From: 2-12-FULL-41-16 sp964390625
Lineage (GTDB): Bacteria > Patescibacteriota > Patescibacteriia > Magasanikbacterales > UBA922
NCBI GenBank assembly: GCA_964390625.1
Contig: CAYMID010000015.1
Span: forward strand, 1-19,535
Reading direction: 5' to 3'
DNA length: 19,535 nucleotides
The position numbers and the translations under genes are program-made. Under the pieces are notes generated by a model. That model ran no database searches, had not been told where the DNA came from, and was given only the letters and a program-made list of their open reading frames with translations. This document shows, one piece after another, positions 1 to 8,248 of this stretch; the stretch's first letter is position 1, and each line of letters opens with the position of its first letter.

Positions 1-6
1 ACCAGT

Positions 7-2148
7 TTAACGTTTGAACTGATAAATGATATTGTTTTCAAGAACAAAAATATTTTTGCCATCATCAGTAATGGCCATACCAGTTGGAGTTTGCCAGCCA
101 GGGTTGGTGTAGGTGTTTAACACATTTCCGTTTTTGTCAGCCACCAGAACCCGACGGTTGCCGCTATCAAGAATAAACAGATTGTTTTTGGTAAGGGCCA
201 AAACGCGTGCATCTTTTAGGCCAGGGTCAGATACATTAAGGGCAAAGTTCTGTGGTTCACCAGTGTAAAATTTTTGTAAGGCCACGGCAGTTAACACGTA
301 TACGTCTCCATCAACTGCTAAACCGCGGGCATCAGGGAGAATGGCCGTTTTTTTGAGCCATGGAGCGCCACGGTCATAACCAGTTTGGGTTGGACTGTGC
401 TTGTAGATTTGTCCGGCGGTTGGGTCAAGCGTGTAGAGGCGACGACTGTAGAGTGCTGCTGCAATAAGTGGCGAGGCGGCTGGGGCAGCGGCATCGCTAC
501 GGGCAGTTAGAGCGCCGGTTTCGGTTGAGTATTCAGCAATTACATTGTCTGCAGCCAAGAAAGTGGCAGTATTGGTTTCGGTAGACGCTGTCGCTGTGCG
601 TAGTCCTGGGACTGTTTCGTGAGCAACAATATTTAATTGTTTGGTGGTTACGTTAATGCTGTAAAGCTTGTTGTCATCTGGGCCATAGGCTAGTAAATTG
701 GCGCCGACACGAACCAGACCAGTGGTTTTGGCACCAGTAGTGGCTGTATTCAAATCAAACCAGACATCGGGTGCAATAACTTTAACACCATCAAGGCGGT
801 TTTTGATATCGGTTAAAGCTTGAGATAGTTGAGCTACCTTGGTTTGTTGTTCTGGAGTTGTGCTGGCTAGTTGGAGCACCAAGGCATCGGCTTCGCGAAT
901 AAGTTGGCGGGCTTGAGTTTTGTCATCGTAGATAAGGCGCGCCTCGGCTGCGTCTTTTTTGTTGGTAATAGCTTCAACTAAATTGCGTTCGCGTTCAAGT
1001 GCCGCGTTAATGGCCTCGTTTTGGCGCAGGTACCAGAGACTGGTAAAGAAAATGCCAGCCAAAATAATCGCTCCACAAAGTAACAGTTTACTGGACAAAG
1101 GAATCATGCGCCACACTTGGCGGGCCCGGCTGGGGCTGCGTTGCCAGTCACGTACTGCTACACCAGCGGTAGGGGTGCGACCAAAGGTAAGTGACCACAG
1201 ACGTCGCAACACTCGCCCAAAACCCACAAAGACAATGGCCACACCATGGCCAATGCCGCGGAAAACAAGCCCTAAACCATGGCCCCAGTTAGCAATGAGA
1301 CCGCGCCAGCCCCCAATTGGGTGAGGAATGCGTTCAGTTGGCTCCTTAAGTAGATTTTTGAGCGTGCTTCTGGCATCGCCCAAAAGAGGCGGCGACAATG
1401 TTTCTTCGGTTGACTTGGTGGAGGCCAATAAGTGTTCAAGTGATGCAGCCGAGCCAGTTGTATCTTTTGGTCTGGGTCCGGTTTTTGGGGTGCCTTCGTC
1501 GGCTAAAGAAAAAATAAAACCACCAAAACCACCATCGTCGTTAGCACCGGTTAAACTTTTTTCGATTTGGGCTGCACCAAAACGTCCAGCTTTGGCGGCC
1601 AGAATTTTACCTAATTCACCACGTGGCAAGACGGACTCAACTCGTGGGCTAGCGATTAAGAAAAAATCCCCACGGTTAAGATTGCCGCTAATGATGTCGC
1701 TAAATAAATTATCACCTTGGTTTTTTTCGGTAATGATGTCGGCTAAACCAAGACCGTGATTGGTTGGATAAAATGCTAAAGCCAATGGAGCACCGTAATA
1801 CGCCAAGGTTAAACCTTGAGGACGAATCGCACCTACAGCAAGGTGAAGGCCGACCCCAGCGCGTGGTAAGAGTTCGGCGTATGTTTCGTTGGCCCGTACT
1901 AAAATTCGTTCAAAGATGTCGCGCCCTTTATTTTTTTCGGCATAGTAATCGCTCTCGATCGCATCGACCGCAGCTTGAAGCTTGGTAATGTATTCACGGG
2001 TGCCGCCAGTAACTTCGGCCATAGCAAAGAAATAGCCACGTTCTTTTTCGTGTGGTGCACTCGGTTCGGCAATGCGCATCAACACGTGTCCAGCGGCCAA
2101 ATCATGCCCACTGGCAAAGAAATCAAAGACTGCTAATTTTTCGATCAT
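7..2148 (-). CDS. membrane protein with degenerate PP2C-like domain and C-terminal NHL-like beta-propeller
   Basis: This 713-residue protein has a three-part architecture. Residues 1-218 resemble a PPM/PP2C phosphatase fold: a beta-rich core, a 'GD-F-LIASPRVESVLP' stretch near 160-175 in the place of the family's 'GD.lll.SDGl', and a 'GANDDGGFGGFIFSL' end. The metal-binding aspartates of active PP2C enzymes are not evident, so it is probably a pseudophosphatase or sensor. A proline-rich linker with an amphipathic, possibly membrane-associated segment (about 285-320) leads to a clear transmembrane helix at about 354-374. A charged, probably coiled-coil stalk (377-455) follows, then about 250 residues of short beta repeats such as 'GNRRVLVADKNGNVLNTY' and 'PTGMAITDDGKNIFVLE', typical of an extracytoplasmic NHL/SMP-30-like propeller. 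The start gives the usual TATG context, and the gene is divergent from the operon at 2204. Fold assignments are by eye; the role is unknown, possibly linking an outside ligand to an inside signal. Confidence 0.6.
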   Translation of the reverse strand: MIEKLAVFDFFASGHDLAAGHVLMRIAEPSAPHEKERGYFFAMAEVTGGTREYITKLQAAVDAIESDYYAEKNKGRDIFERILVRANETYAELLPRAGVGLHLAVGAIRPQGLTLAYYGAPLALAFYPTNHGLGLADIITEKNQGDNLFSDIISGNLNRGDFFLIASPRVESVLPRGELGKILAAKAGRFGAAQIEKSLTGANDDGGFGGFIFSLADEGTPKTGPRPKDTTGSAASLEHLLASTKSTEETLSPPLLGDARSTLKNLLKEPTERIPHPIGGWRGLIANWGHGLGLVFRGIGHGVAIVFVGFGRVLRRLWSLTFGRTPTAGVAVRDWQRSPSRARQVWRMIPLSSKLLLCGAIILAGIFFTSLWYLRQNEAINAALERERNLVEAITNKKDAAEARLIYDDKTQARQLIREADALVLQLASTTPEQQTKVAQLSQALTDIKNRLDGVKVIAPDVWFDLNTATTGAKTTGLVRVGANLLAYGPDDNKLYSINVTTKQLNIVAHETVPGLRTATASTETNTATFLAADNVIAEYSTETGALTARSDAAAPAASPLIAAALYSRRLYTLDPTAGQIYKHSPTQTGYDRGAPWLKKTAILPDARGLAVDGDVYVLTAVALQKFYTGEPQNFALNVSDPGLKDARVLALTKNNLFILDSGNRRVLVADKNGNVLNTYTNPGWQTPTGMAITDDGKNIFVLENNIIYQFKR

Positions 2149-2152
2149 ATTT

Positions 2153-2181
2153 TTGACTTTTGGGTAGGCCTAGTATACTAT
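2153..2181 (+). promoter_or_regulatory. promoter of the seven-gene operon
   Basis: A good -35 TTGACT is at 2153-2158. The -10 is either TATACT at 2174-2179 (15 bp spacer, better sequence) or TACTAT at 2176-2181 (17 bp spacer, better spacing). The ATG of the first gene is at 2204, so the leader is only about 15-20 nt and lacks an SD. This promoter interlocks with the divergent minus-strand promoter. Confidence 0.6.
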
Positions 2182-2201
2182 ATTTACAAGTTTATCCGCA
2201 A
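2172..2201 (-). promoter_or_regulatory. promoter for the PP2C-like/propeller gene
   Basis: Reading the minus strand, a -10 TATACT lies at 2177-2172 and a weak -35 TTGCGG at 2201-2196, 18 bp apart. The predicted start of transcription is about 17 nt before the ATG at 2148. The -10 is part of the palindrome AGTATACT (2172-2179), so the same bases read TATACT on both strands. The -35 is poor, so confidence is moderate. Confidence 0.45.
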
Positions 2202-2203
2202 CT

Positions 2204-2806
2204 ATGCTGCTTGAACATTTATTTGGTTCAAAAACCCGAGTTCGCTTACTGCGGGTTTTGTTTCGTACGCCCGAGCGTTCATTTTTTGTGCGCGAATTAG
2301 CTCGTTTACTTGAGGTTCAAATTAACGCGATTCGGCGCGAGATCGAAACATTGGCCATTGCTGGGCTTTTGTTAGAGGTCGAGGGCAAGCCAGAGTCAGC
2401 TGGTAAAGCTGGGGCAACCTTGCGCAAGTATTATCGGGTTAACACCGAGTGCCCAATCTACCTCGAACTTCAGGCACTGTTAGCCAAAGAACAACTAACT
2501 GGCGAAGGTGACTTTGCTCGCGAACTAGAGGCAAAGGTCGGTAATTTGGATTTACTTTTGATTACAGGCCGATTTACTCGTGACTTAGGTGCGCCAACCG
2601 ACGTGCTGTTGGTGGGTACAATCAAAGAGCGTGTTTTGGAAAAATTAGTAACTGAGTACGAAAAGAAATTAGGCTTCCAAATTCGTTACACCACCATGAC
2701 TCGACAAGAGTTTCAAGACCGTCGCTATGTAATGGACAAATTTATTTTTTCGTTATTTGAAGCTAACCATATTTTGGCGGTAAATCATTTGGATTTTTCA
2801 CGGTAG
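2204..2806 (+). CDS. winged-helix regulator with nucleotidyltransferase-like C-terminus
   Basis: A 200-residue protein. Residues 1-80 form a winged-helix DNA-binding domain of the ArsR/MarR-like kind: 'SKTRVRLLRVLFRTPERSFFVRELARLLEVQINAIRREIETLAIAGLL' followed by a basic beta-wing 'GKAGATLRKYYRVN'. Residues 112-195 resemble the MNT/minimal nucleotidyltransferase fold. 'TGRFTRDLGAPTDVLLVG' (about 121-138) aligns with the family's 'GSyARGea.SDiDLlV', but only one aspartate of the catalytic pair is present, so catalysis is doubtful. HTH-plus-NTase-like proteins are common in Patescibacteria. It is the first gene of the operon and probably binds its own divergent promoter region (inference). The stop is followed one base later by the next ATG. 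Confidence 0.7.
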   Translation: MLLEHLFGSKTRVRLLRVLFRTPERSFFVRELARLLEVQINAIRREIETLAIAGLLLEVEGKPESAGKAGATLRKYYRVNTECPIYLELQALLAKEQLTGEGDFARELEAKVGNLDLLLITGRFTRDLGAPTDVLLVGTIKERVLEKLVTEYEKKLGFQIRYTTMTRQEFQDRRYVMDKFIFSLFEANHILAVNHLDFSR

Positions 2807-2807
2807 T

Positions 2808-3182
2808 ATGTTTGTACGGCTTGATTTATCGGTGCGCAACCAGGTCACGGTGACGCGGTTTGATTTGACTTCCGAAGCCGTAATTCAGGCCGATGCCCCA
2901 CATGCTCAGGCTCTAGGAGTGGTGGCCGATGCGTTGAGTCAGTGGGGGATCGAGCCAAATCAAGTACAAGGTTTTGCTGTCGTGGTCGGAGCTGGTTCAT
3001 TTACGGCCACCCGGGTTGCAACCACCATTGCCAATGCGTGGGCCTATGTGTATGGCACTCCAGTCATTGGTCTAATGCCTGGCGACGATTGCCAGACTGC
3101 CAACTTAATTGAACGTTTTGCGGGTGCGGCACATTTCTTATCAGCCACCTACAGTGGCGCTCCTGCCATTGGGCGTGCCTAG
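2808..3182 (+). CDS. tsaB: half-length TsaB-like (YeaZ) protein
   Basis: This 124-residue protein carries the signature of TsaB, the ASKHA-fold partner of TsaD in making the t6A modification at position 37 of ANN-decoding tRNAs. The key segment is 'VVVGAGSFTATRVATTIANAWA' (about 58-79), matching the family's 'VvvGPGSFTGLRvGlatAkgLa'. An 'APHAQALGVVADALSQWGI' stretch (30-48) matches the 'HSe.Llp.id.lL...gi' region. Classical TsaB is about 220-230 residues with two subdomains; here the second is missing and the next gene begins two bases after the stop, so this looks like a natural short form rather than a recent break. The canonical N-terminal 'LaIDTS' is altered to 'VRLDLS'. No tsaD, tsaC or tsaE is seen in the window. 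It may still act as a TsaD-dimerising scaffold (inference). Confidence 0.7.
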   Translation: MFVRLDLSVRNQVTVTRFDLTSEAVIQADAPHAQALGVVADALSQWGIEPNQVQGFAVVVGAGSFTATRVATTIANAWAYVYGTPVIGLMPGDDCQTANLIERFAGAAHFLSATYSGAPAIGRA

Positions 3183-3183
3183 T

Positions 3184-4677
3184 ATGTTGAGCGATTACCA
3201 ACGTTACCGTTTATACGAAATTTTACCAGGGCTATCCGTGTGGGGAACTTTGGTGGCAGCGTTATTTTTTTCAATCACTTCACCAGTAGCGATGATCTAC
3301 GTGGTGATTGTGTTCGATGTGTATTGGGTACTTAAGGTACTCAATTTTTCTTTTTATTTAATTGTGGCCTGGTTTCGTTTCCGCCGCACCGTGCGAGTTG
3401 ACTGGCGCGCGCGATTATTGGCGGATATTCCGTCAGCGAAACAGTATCGCCAGTTAATTTTTTTAACTTTATACAACGAAGAGTGGGCGGTGGTTAAGAC
3501 TTCGTTGCAAAGTATTGCGGCCGGGGTATACGACCCCCATGTTTTTACGGTTGTAATTGCAGGTGAAGAACGTAATCAAGCGCACTACGAATCAATCGTA
3601 CGCCGAGCGCGGGCTGAATTCGGGACCAGTCTGGGCGAGATTATTGGGACTGTTCATCCTCAGGGTTTACCGGATGAAATTCCTGGTAAAGGCTCTAATT
3701 TACACTATGCCGAGCAACAGTTAAAGATCGAAATTGATCGTCGCGGTTGGAATTATGATCAGATTATCGCTACGATGTGTGATATTGATACGGTGGTACA
3801 CCCGCAATACTTTAGTTATTTGGCGTATGTGTACGCGACTCACCCGCGGCCAACGCGGTCGTCGTACCAGCCAATTGCCATGTACAACAATAACTTGTGG
3901 GATTCACCAGCAATGTTGCGTTTGATGGCGTTTGGGACAACGTTTTGGACATTCACCATGTTGGCACGCCAAGACGCGCTGGTAACATTTTCTTCGCACT
4001 CCATGAGTTTCCGTGCCATTGTCGACGCTGGTTTTCATGATAAGCGAATTGTAAGTGAGGATTCGCGTATTTTTTATCAATGTTTTTTGGCCTACAATGG
4101 TGATTACGAAGTAACACCGCTGTATTTACCAGTATCAATGGATACGGTGCGCGATGACCGCTGGTGGCAAAGTATTAAAAATTTATACCGCCAGCAGCGT
4201 CGTTGGGCGTGGGGGGTCGAGCATGTTCCATTTTTATTGTGGGAATTCCGTCAAAAAGGTCGATTAATTCCGTGGTGGAAAAAAGTAAAGTGGGTGTTTA
4301 TCGAGTGGGAAGGTAAGTGGTCATGGTGTTTGGTGTCATTATTGGTCACGATTTTGGGCCGCTTGCCAATGTATGTGGCCCCTGAATCAGTGCGACAAAG
4401 TGCCTTGTATTTTAATGCTCCGCATGTTTTGGAAACACTGATGACTGTGGCCATGGTTGGTCTGTTGCTCAGCGCCTTGTTGAGTTTCCCTCTGTTGCCG
4501 CAACGACCGCGTTCACACCCAAGACATCGCTATTTAATGATGATTTTGCAGTGGTTGATGTTGCCCGTAACCATGATTGTAATTAGTGCGCTGCCAGCTA
4601 TTGATGCCGTAACGCATTTAATGTTTGGTAAATATCTAGGCTTTAACGTGTCGCAAAAAAAGCGACGTACCACATAA
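3184..4677 (+). CDS. membrane-embedded family 2 glycosyltransferase
   Basis: I chose ATG 3184, giving 497 residues; an upstream in-frame ATG at 3109 would overlap tsaB and add a non-conserved tail. Hydrophobic segments lie at about 20-62, 380-398, 415-437 and 452-475. Between them sits a GT-A domain with the processive GT2 motifs: 'TLYNEE' (95-100), 'CDIDTVV' with the D-x-D at 200-202, 'SEDSRI' with the general-base ED at 292-293, and 'QQRRW' (337-341), the Q-x-x-R-W motif of cellulose/hyaluronan synthase-type enzymes. It is expected to polymerise or transfer a sugar from a nucleotide-sugar at the inner face of the membrane, and possibly to export the product. It precedes the DUF4012 gene by 3 bases, suggesting joint work on a surface glycan. 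The sugar substrate cannot be told. Confidence 0.85.
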   Translation: MLSDYQRYRLYEILPGLSVWGTLVAALFFSITSPVAMIYVVIVFDVYWVLKVLNFSFYLIVAWFRFRRTVRVDWRARLLADIPSAKQYRQLIFLTLYNEEWAVVKTSLQSIAAGVYDPHVFTVVIAGEERNQAHYESIVRRARAEFGTSLGEIIGTVHPQGLPDEIPGKGSNLHYAEQQLKIEIDRRGWNYDQIIATMCDIDTVVHPQYFSYLAYVYATHPRPTRSSYQPIAMYNNNLWDSPAMLRLMAFGTTFWTFTMLARQDALVTFSSHSMSFRAIVDAGFHDKRIVSEDSRIFYQCFLAYNGDYEVTPLYLPVSMDTVRDDRWWQSIKNLYRQQRRWAWGVEHVPFLLWEFRQKGRLIPWWKKVKWVFIEWEGKWSWCLVSLLVTILGRLPMYVAPESVRQSALYFNAPHVLETLMTVAMVGLLLSALLSFPLLPQRPRSHPRHRYLMMILQWLMLPVTMIVISALPAIDAVTHLMFGKYLGFNVSQKKRRTT

Positions 4678-4680
4678 TCT

Positions 4681-6129
4681 ATGGCGCATCGTAAACGTGG
4701 GTGTTGTTTAGCTCTATTCCTTTTGTTTTTTGGGTTTGTTGGTGGGGCAACCATCTTGGCGTATGTGTTTGTGCGTAATTTGCCAGCCGAGCGAATTTTG
4801 GCAGCACCAGCAGTGCAACGCGAAATCCGACGCCAAGTGGGCGATGCACACATGGAAGCCATTAATAATGTGCCCGAATTTCTTGGGTTTAATGGGCCAC
4901 ACACGTATTTAATTTTGTTTTTAAATGACACAGAATTGCGGCCAACTGGCGGGTTTATTGGTAGTTACGCGGTAGTCAAAGTTGATAATGGACACACTGA
5001 AGTAAAAATGGTGTCTGGCACCGAAACACTCGATTTGGCAGCGGACAAGAGTAAATTATTACCGCCGCCGCAGCCCTTTGTAGATTATGTTAAAGTCGAT
5101 CGTTGGTTTTTCCGTGATAGTAATTGGTCACCTGATTTTAGCGTTGCTGCTGCGCAAGCTTTGGATTTTTACCGACGTGAAGGTGGCGTGGCTGCAGACG
5201 AAATTGATACGGTGGTTGGAATTACCACCGATGTGCTCGAAGATTTGTTGCGTTTATCTGGGCCGGTTAGCGTACAAGGTTTAACCTTTACCACCGAGAA
5301 CGTTACCGAAAAATTAGAGTACGAGGTTGAGTATGGCTACAAAGAACGTGGCATTAGTTTTGTTGACCGTAAGCAGATTATGACTGAGTTAATGCAGACC
5401 TTGATGCATCGGCTAGGTGCTAATGCCGTGACACAATTTAAAGACTACGTGGATTTGGCATATCGGTTGGCAGCAGAACGGCATGTGATGATGTTTAGTG
5501 TACAACCACAATTACAGAATAAAATTATTGCCTTGGATTGGGATGGTAGCGTTGCAACCAGCTCGGTAGATTATTGGTGGTGGGTTGATGCAAATTTAAC
5601 TGCATTAAAAACCGATCATGCGTTGCAGCGTTCAGCCCGTTACGAGATTATGCCACGGGCCGATGGGCGATTGGTCGCCGCGGTAACCATGGAGTACAAG
5701 CACACTGGTACTTTTGATTGGCGGACCACGCGGTATCGTTCGTACACGCGTTTGTTTGCCCCAATTGGCTCAGGGTTAATCAGCGTAACCGGGGATGCTA
5801 AAAATAAAACCACCACTGTGGAGCAGGGTGATGAATTAGGGCGACGCTGGTTTGGGACTTTTATTCAAATCGAACCTGGGCAAACTCGTCGTTTAACCTT
5901 TACGTATTTACTGCCTGAGTCAGTTTCGGCGGCGGTTAAGACAGGACAATACGCCTTAACCGTGCAAAAACAAGCCGGAACCACGGCCCATGGTTTGACG
6001 CTCCACCTGGATTTTGGTAAGAATATAACCAGTGCTAAGCCGGGCGAAGACCCAAAAAATTGGGGTAATGCAACGTACGACTACGCGACTGACCTGCGCC
6101 TCGATCGCACCTTTACTATTGGCTTGTAA
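4681..6129 (+). CDS. DUF4012 domain-containing membrane-anchored protein
   Basis: A 482-residue protein with a short basic N-terminus, one transmembrane helix (about 8-30) and a large extracytoplasmic part. The DUF4012 hallmark is 'YLILFLNDTELRPTGGFIGSYAVVKV' (about 76-101), preceded by 'NNVPEFLGFNG' and followed by 'DRWFFRDSNWSPDFSVAAAQALDFY' and 'DTVVGITTDVLEDLLRLSGPV', all typical of this family. DUF4012 proteins are frequent in Patescibacteria and Actinobacteria near glycosyltransferase and surface polysaccharide genes. The core resembles LytR-CpsA-Psr-type attachment proteins only distantly, so a role in glycan attachment or display is inference. It sits between the GT2 gene (3-base gap) and mreB (2-base gap). 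Confidence 0.85.
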   Translation: MAHRKRGCCLALFLLFFGFVGGATILAYVFVRNLPAERILAAPAVQREIRRQVGDAHMEAINNVPEFLGFNGPHTYLILFLNDTELRPTGGFIGSYAVVKVDNGHTEVKMVSGTETLDLAADKSKLLPPPQPFVDYVKVDRWFFRDSNWSPDFSVAAAQALDFYRREGGVAADEIDTVVGITTDVLEDLLRLSGPVSVQGLTFTTENVTEKLEYEVEYGYKERGISFVDRKQIMTELMQTLMHRLGANAVTQFKDYVDLAYRLAAERHVMMFSVQPQLQNKIIALDWDGSVATSSVDYWWWVDANLTALKTDHALQRSARYEIMPRADGRLVAAVTMEYKHTGTFDWRTTRYRSYTRLFAPIGSGLISVTGDAKNKTTTVEQGDELGRRWFGTFIQIEPGQTRRLTFTYLLPESVSAAVKTGQYALTVQKQAGTTAHGLTLHLDFGKNITSAKPGEDPKNWGNATYDYATDLRLDRTFTIGL

Positions 6130-6131
6130 GT

Positions 6132-7139
6132 ATGTGGATTAAAAAAGTGGCAATTGATTTAGGGACCACCAATGTTTTGGTCCATGTGCCCAAGCGGGGG
6201 ATTGTGATTAATGAACCATCAGTAGTGGCCATTTCTAAGGCTGATAAAAAAGTTTTAGCAGTTGGGGCCGAGGCCAAAGAAATGATTGGTCGTACCCCAG
6301 ACACAATTGTGGCCGAACGCCCGTTAAAAGACGGGGTGATTGCGAGTTACAGTACGACCGAGGCCATGTTGCGGTATTTTATTAACAAGGCTTTGGGTGG
6401 TGTGCGGCTATTTCGTCCCGAAGTAATGATTGCCGTGCCAGCTGGCATTACCTCAACTGAACGCCGCGCGGTAATTGATGCGGCTTTGGCAGCTGGTGCG
6501 CGGGCAGCGTATATTATTAAGGAACCGGTGGTGGCCGCGATTGGCGCTGATATTCCGATTGGGTCTGCGTCTGGTCACATGATTATTGACATTGGCGGTG
6601 GTACAGCCGAAATCGCGGTGATTTCCTTGGGTGGTATTGTGGCGTGGGGCTCGGTGCGGATTGGTGGCAATCGCTTTGACCAATCAATCGCCGAGTTTGT
6701 GCGTCGAAAATATGGTTTAGCAATTGGTGAGCGCACGGCCGAAGAAGTTAAAATTACCATTGGTTCGGCCATGTTTATGGATAAGCCGCTGACAATGGAA
6801 GTAAAGGGGCGCGACATGATTATGGGTTTGCCTCGCATTATTACCTTGAAATCTGATGATATTACCGAAGCGTTGCAGCATGACTTGGCTGGTTTAGTGG
6901 ATGCAGTTAAAGAAGTGCTACACAATACACCACCTGAATTATCGGCCGATGTGATGGATAAGGGGATTGTGATGTCGGGTGGATCGAGTCAATTGCGCAA
7001 TTTGGATGAATTAATTGCACAAGCCACTGGGGTTGCGTGCTACGTAGCCGACGAACCACTGTTGTGTGTGGCCAAAGGAACTGGGATTGCGCTCGAAAAT
7101 TTGGAAAATTACAAGCGGAGTATTTTGGCGACTAAATAA
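6132..7139 (+). CDS. mreB: rod shape-determining actin homologue MreB
   Basis: 335 residues, the usual MreB length. The actin-fold ATP motifs are intact: phosphate-1 'IDLGTTNVLVHV' (8-19), 'KDGVIASYSTTEAMLRYFI' (66-84), 'AVPAGITSTERRAVIDAAL' (101-119), phosphate-2 'IIDIGGGTAEIAVISLGGIV' (151-170), 'RIGGNRFD' (176-183) and the adenosine motif 'GIVMSGGSSQLRNLDELI' (278-295). MreB forms membrane-associated filaments that position cell-wall synthesis. The usual partners mreC, mreD, rodA and pbp2 are not beside it; its neighbours are a DUF4012 protein upstream and a GT4 glycosyltransferase downstream, which ties it to envelope glycan synthesis here. The native membrane-binding amphipathic helix, if any, would be the first five residues. 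Confidence 0.95.
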   Translation: MWIKKVAIDLGTTNVLVHVPKRGIVINEPSVVAISKADKKVLAVGAEAKEMIGRTPDTIVAERPLKDGVIASYSTTEAMLRYFINKALGGVRLFRPEVMIAVPAGITSTERRAVIDAALAAGARAAYIIKEPVVAAIGADIPIGSASGHMIIDIGGGTAEIAVISLGGIVAWGSVRIGGNRFDQSIAEFVRRKYGLAIGERTAEEVKITIGSAMFMDKPLTMEVKGRDMIMGLPRIITLKSDDITEALQHDLAGLVDAVKEVLHNTPPELSADVMDKGIVMSGGSSQLRNLDELIAQATGVACYVADEPLLCVAKGTGIALENLENYKRSILATK

Positions 7140-7140
7140 T

Positions 7141-8247
7141 ATGCTCGTGGCCATAGATGCGTCGCGGGCCGCACGCAGCCAAAAAACTGGGGTCGAGGAG
7201 TATGCCTGGCACATTATTGAGGGATTAAAAACAGCATTGCCGCGCCAGGTGCAGGTGGTTTTGTACGTGGATGCGCCAACCACTGCCTTTGGTATTTTGC
7301 CACCGCATTGGACTGTGCGTGTGCTGGGGTGGCCGCCACGGCGTTTGTGGACGCAGGTGCGGTTGGCCTGGGCTGTATGGCGTGACCGACCCGATGTTTT
7401 GTTTGTACCAGCGCATGTTTTGCCACACTGTTTGCCGCGCCATACGCGCACGGTCACCACAATTCATGATGTGGCGGCAGCGCGTTTTCCACAGGGATAC
7501 AATTGGTTTGAGCGCTGGTATTCTTTGTTCACCGCTCGTCGCGCACTCAAACGTGGGCATGTTTTGGTGCCCAGCCAATTTACGGCCAACGAGTTGAAAA
7601 ATTTATTTCCAACATTTACGACTGACCAAATTGTGGTAGTGCCCCATGGTCTGAATACAAATTTTCAAACTGTTCCGTTACCAGCTCAGATTGCCAGCGC
7701 GCAGGTGGCCCAAGGTGTTACTGCCCCATATTTACTAGCAATCGGTCGTTTGGAGTATAAAAAAAATACACAGGCACTAGTGACCGCTTTTACTGAATTC
7801 AAAAAAACTACCAGCGGTCAGTCGTATCAATTGGTGTTGATTGGTAAAAATGGATATGGACACGAAGCTGTGGCCGAAGCAATTGCCGCCAGTCCGTATC
7901 AGTCGGGCATCAAACAATTGGGCTGGGTTGATACGGATACCACCGCCGCGTTACTGGCTGGGGCGGCGGCGTTGGTTTTTCCTAGTGCTTATGAAGGTTT
8001 TGGTCTGCCCGCCTTAGAGGCCGCGGCTTTTGGCGTACCAGTGGTAACAGTGGCTGGCCATGCGGTGGCCGAAATCGGGGGCGCTAATTTTTCGTACGCT
8101 ACTTCTACGTCTCCGGCCGACCTGGTGTCAGCAATTAAAGGCGCTCTGACCATGGATACCAACCAAAAGCAAGCCGCCCAAACACACGCCCGTTCGTACA
8201 CGTGGCGTGCTGCGGCCCAAAAAACCGCAGCCGTGTTAATTTCGTAG
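7141..8247 (+). CDS. family 4 (GT-B) glycosyltransferase
   Basis: I chose ATG 7141, one base after the mreB stop, giving 368 residues; the earlier in-frame ATG at 7066 lies inside mreB. Features of retaining GT4 enzymes are present: N-terminal 'AIDASRAARSQKTGVEEYAWHII' (about 4-26) as in mannosyl/rhamnosyl transferases that bind an acceptor, 'TTIHDVAAARFP', 'VLVPSQFTANEL', the C-terminal nucleotide-sugar domain starting 'YLLAIGRLEYKKNTQALVTAF', and the E-x7-E motif 'EGFGLPALEA'. It is soluble or peripheral and would add a sugar to a lipid-linked or polysaccharide acceptor in the cytoplasm. The operon context with GT2, DUF4012 and MreB supports an envelope role. The exact donor is unknown. Confidence 0.9.
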   Translation: MLVAIDASRAARSQKTGVEEYAWHIIEGLKTALPRQVQVVLYVDAPTTAFGILPPHWTVRVLGWPPRRLWTQVRLAWAVWRDRPDVLFVPAHVLPHCLPRHTRTVTTIHDVAAARFPQGYNWFERWYSLFTARRALKRGHVLVPSQFTANELKNLFPTFTTDQIVVVPHGLNTNFQTVPLPAQIASAQVAQGVTAPYLLAIGRLEYKKNTQALVTAFTEFKKTTSGQSYQLVLIGKNGYGHEAVAEAIAASPYQSGIKQLGWVDTDTTAALLAGAAALVFPSAYEGFGLPALEAAAFGVPVVTVAGHAVAEIGGANFSYATSTSPADLVSAIKGALTMDTNQKQAAQTHARSYTWRAAAQKTAAVLIS

Positions 8248-8248
8248 T

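Noticed and set aside
959..1988. Three plus-strand open frames antisense to the propeller protein gene
   Set aside because: Low-complexity Arg/Pro/Ser-rich products with no family resemblance, explained as shadows of a well-supported minus-strand gene.
3109..3183. Longer N-terminus for the GT2 glycosyltransferase
   Set aside because: It would overlap most of the end of the TsaB gene in another frame; the ATG at 3184 fits the operon's stop-T-ATG pattern.
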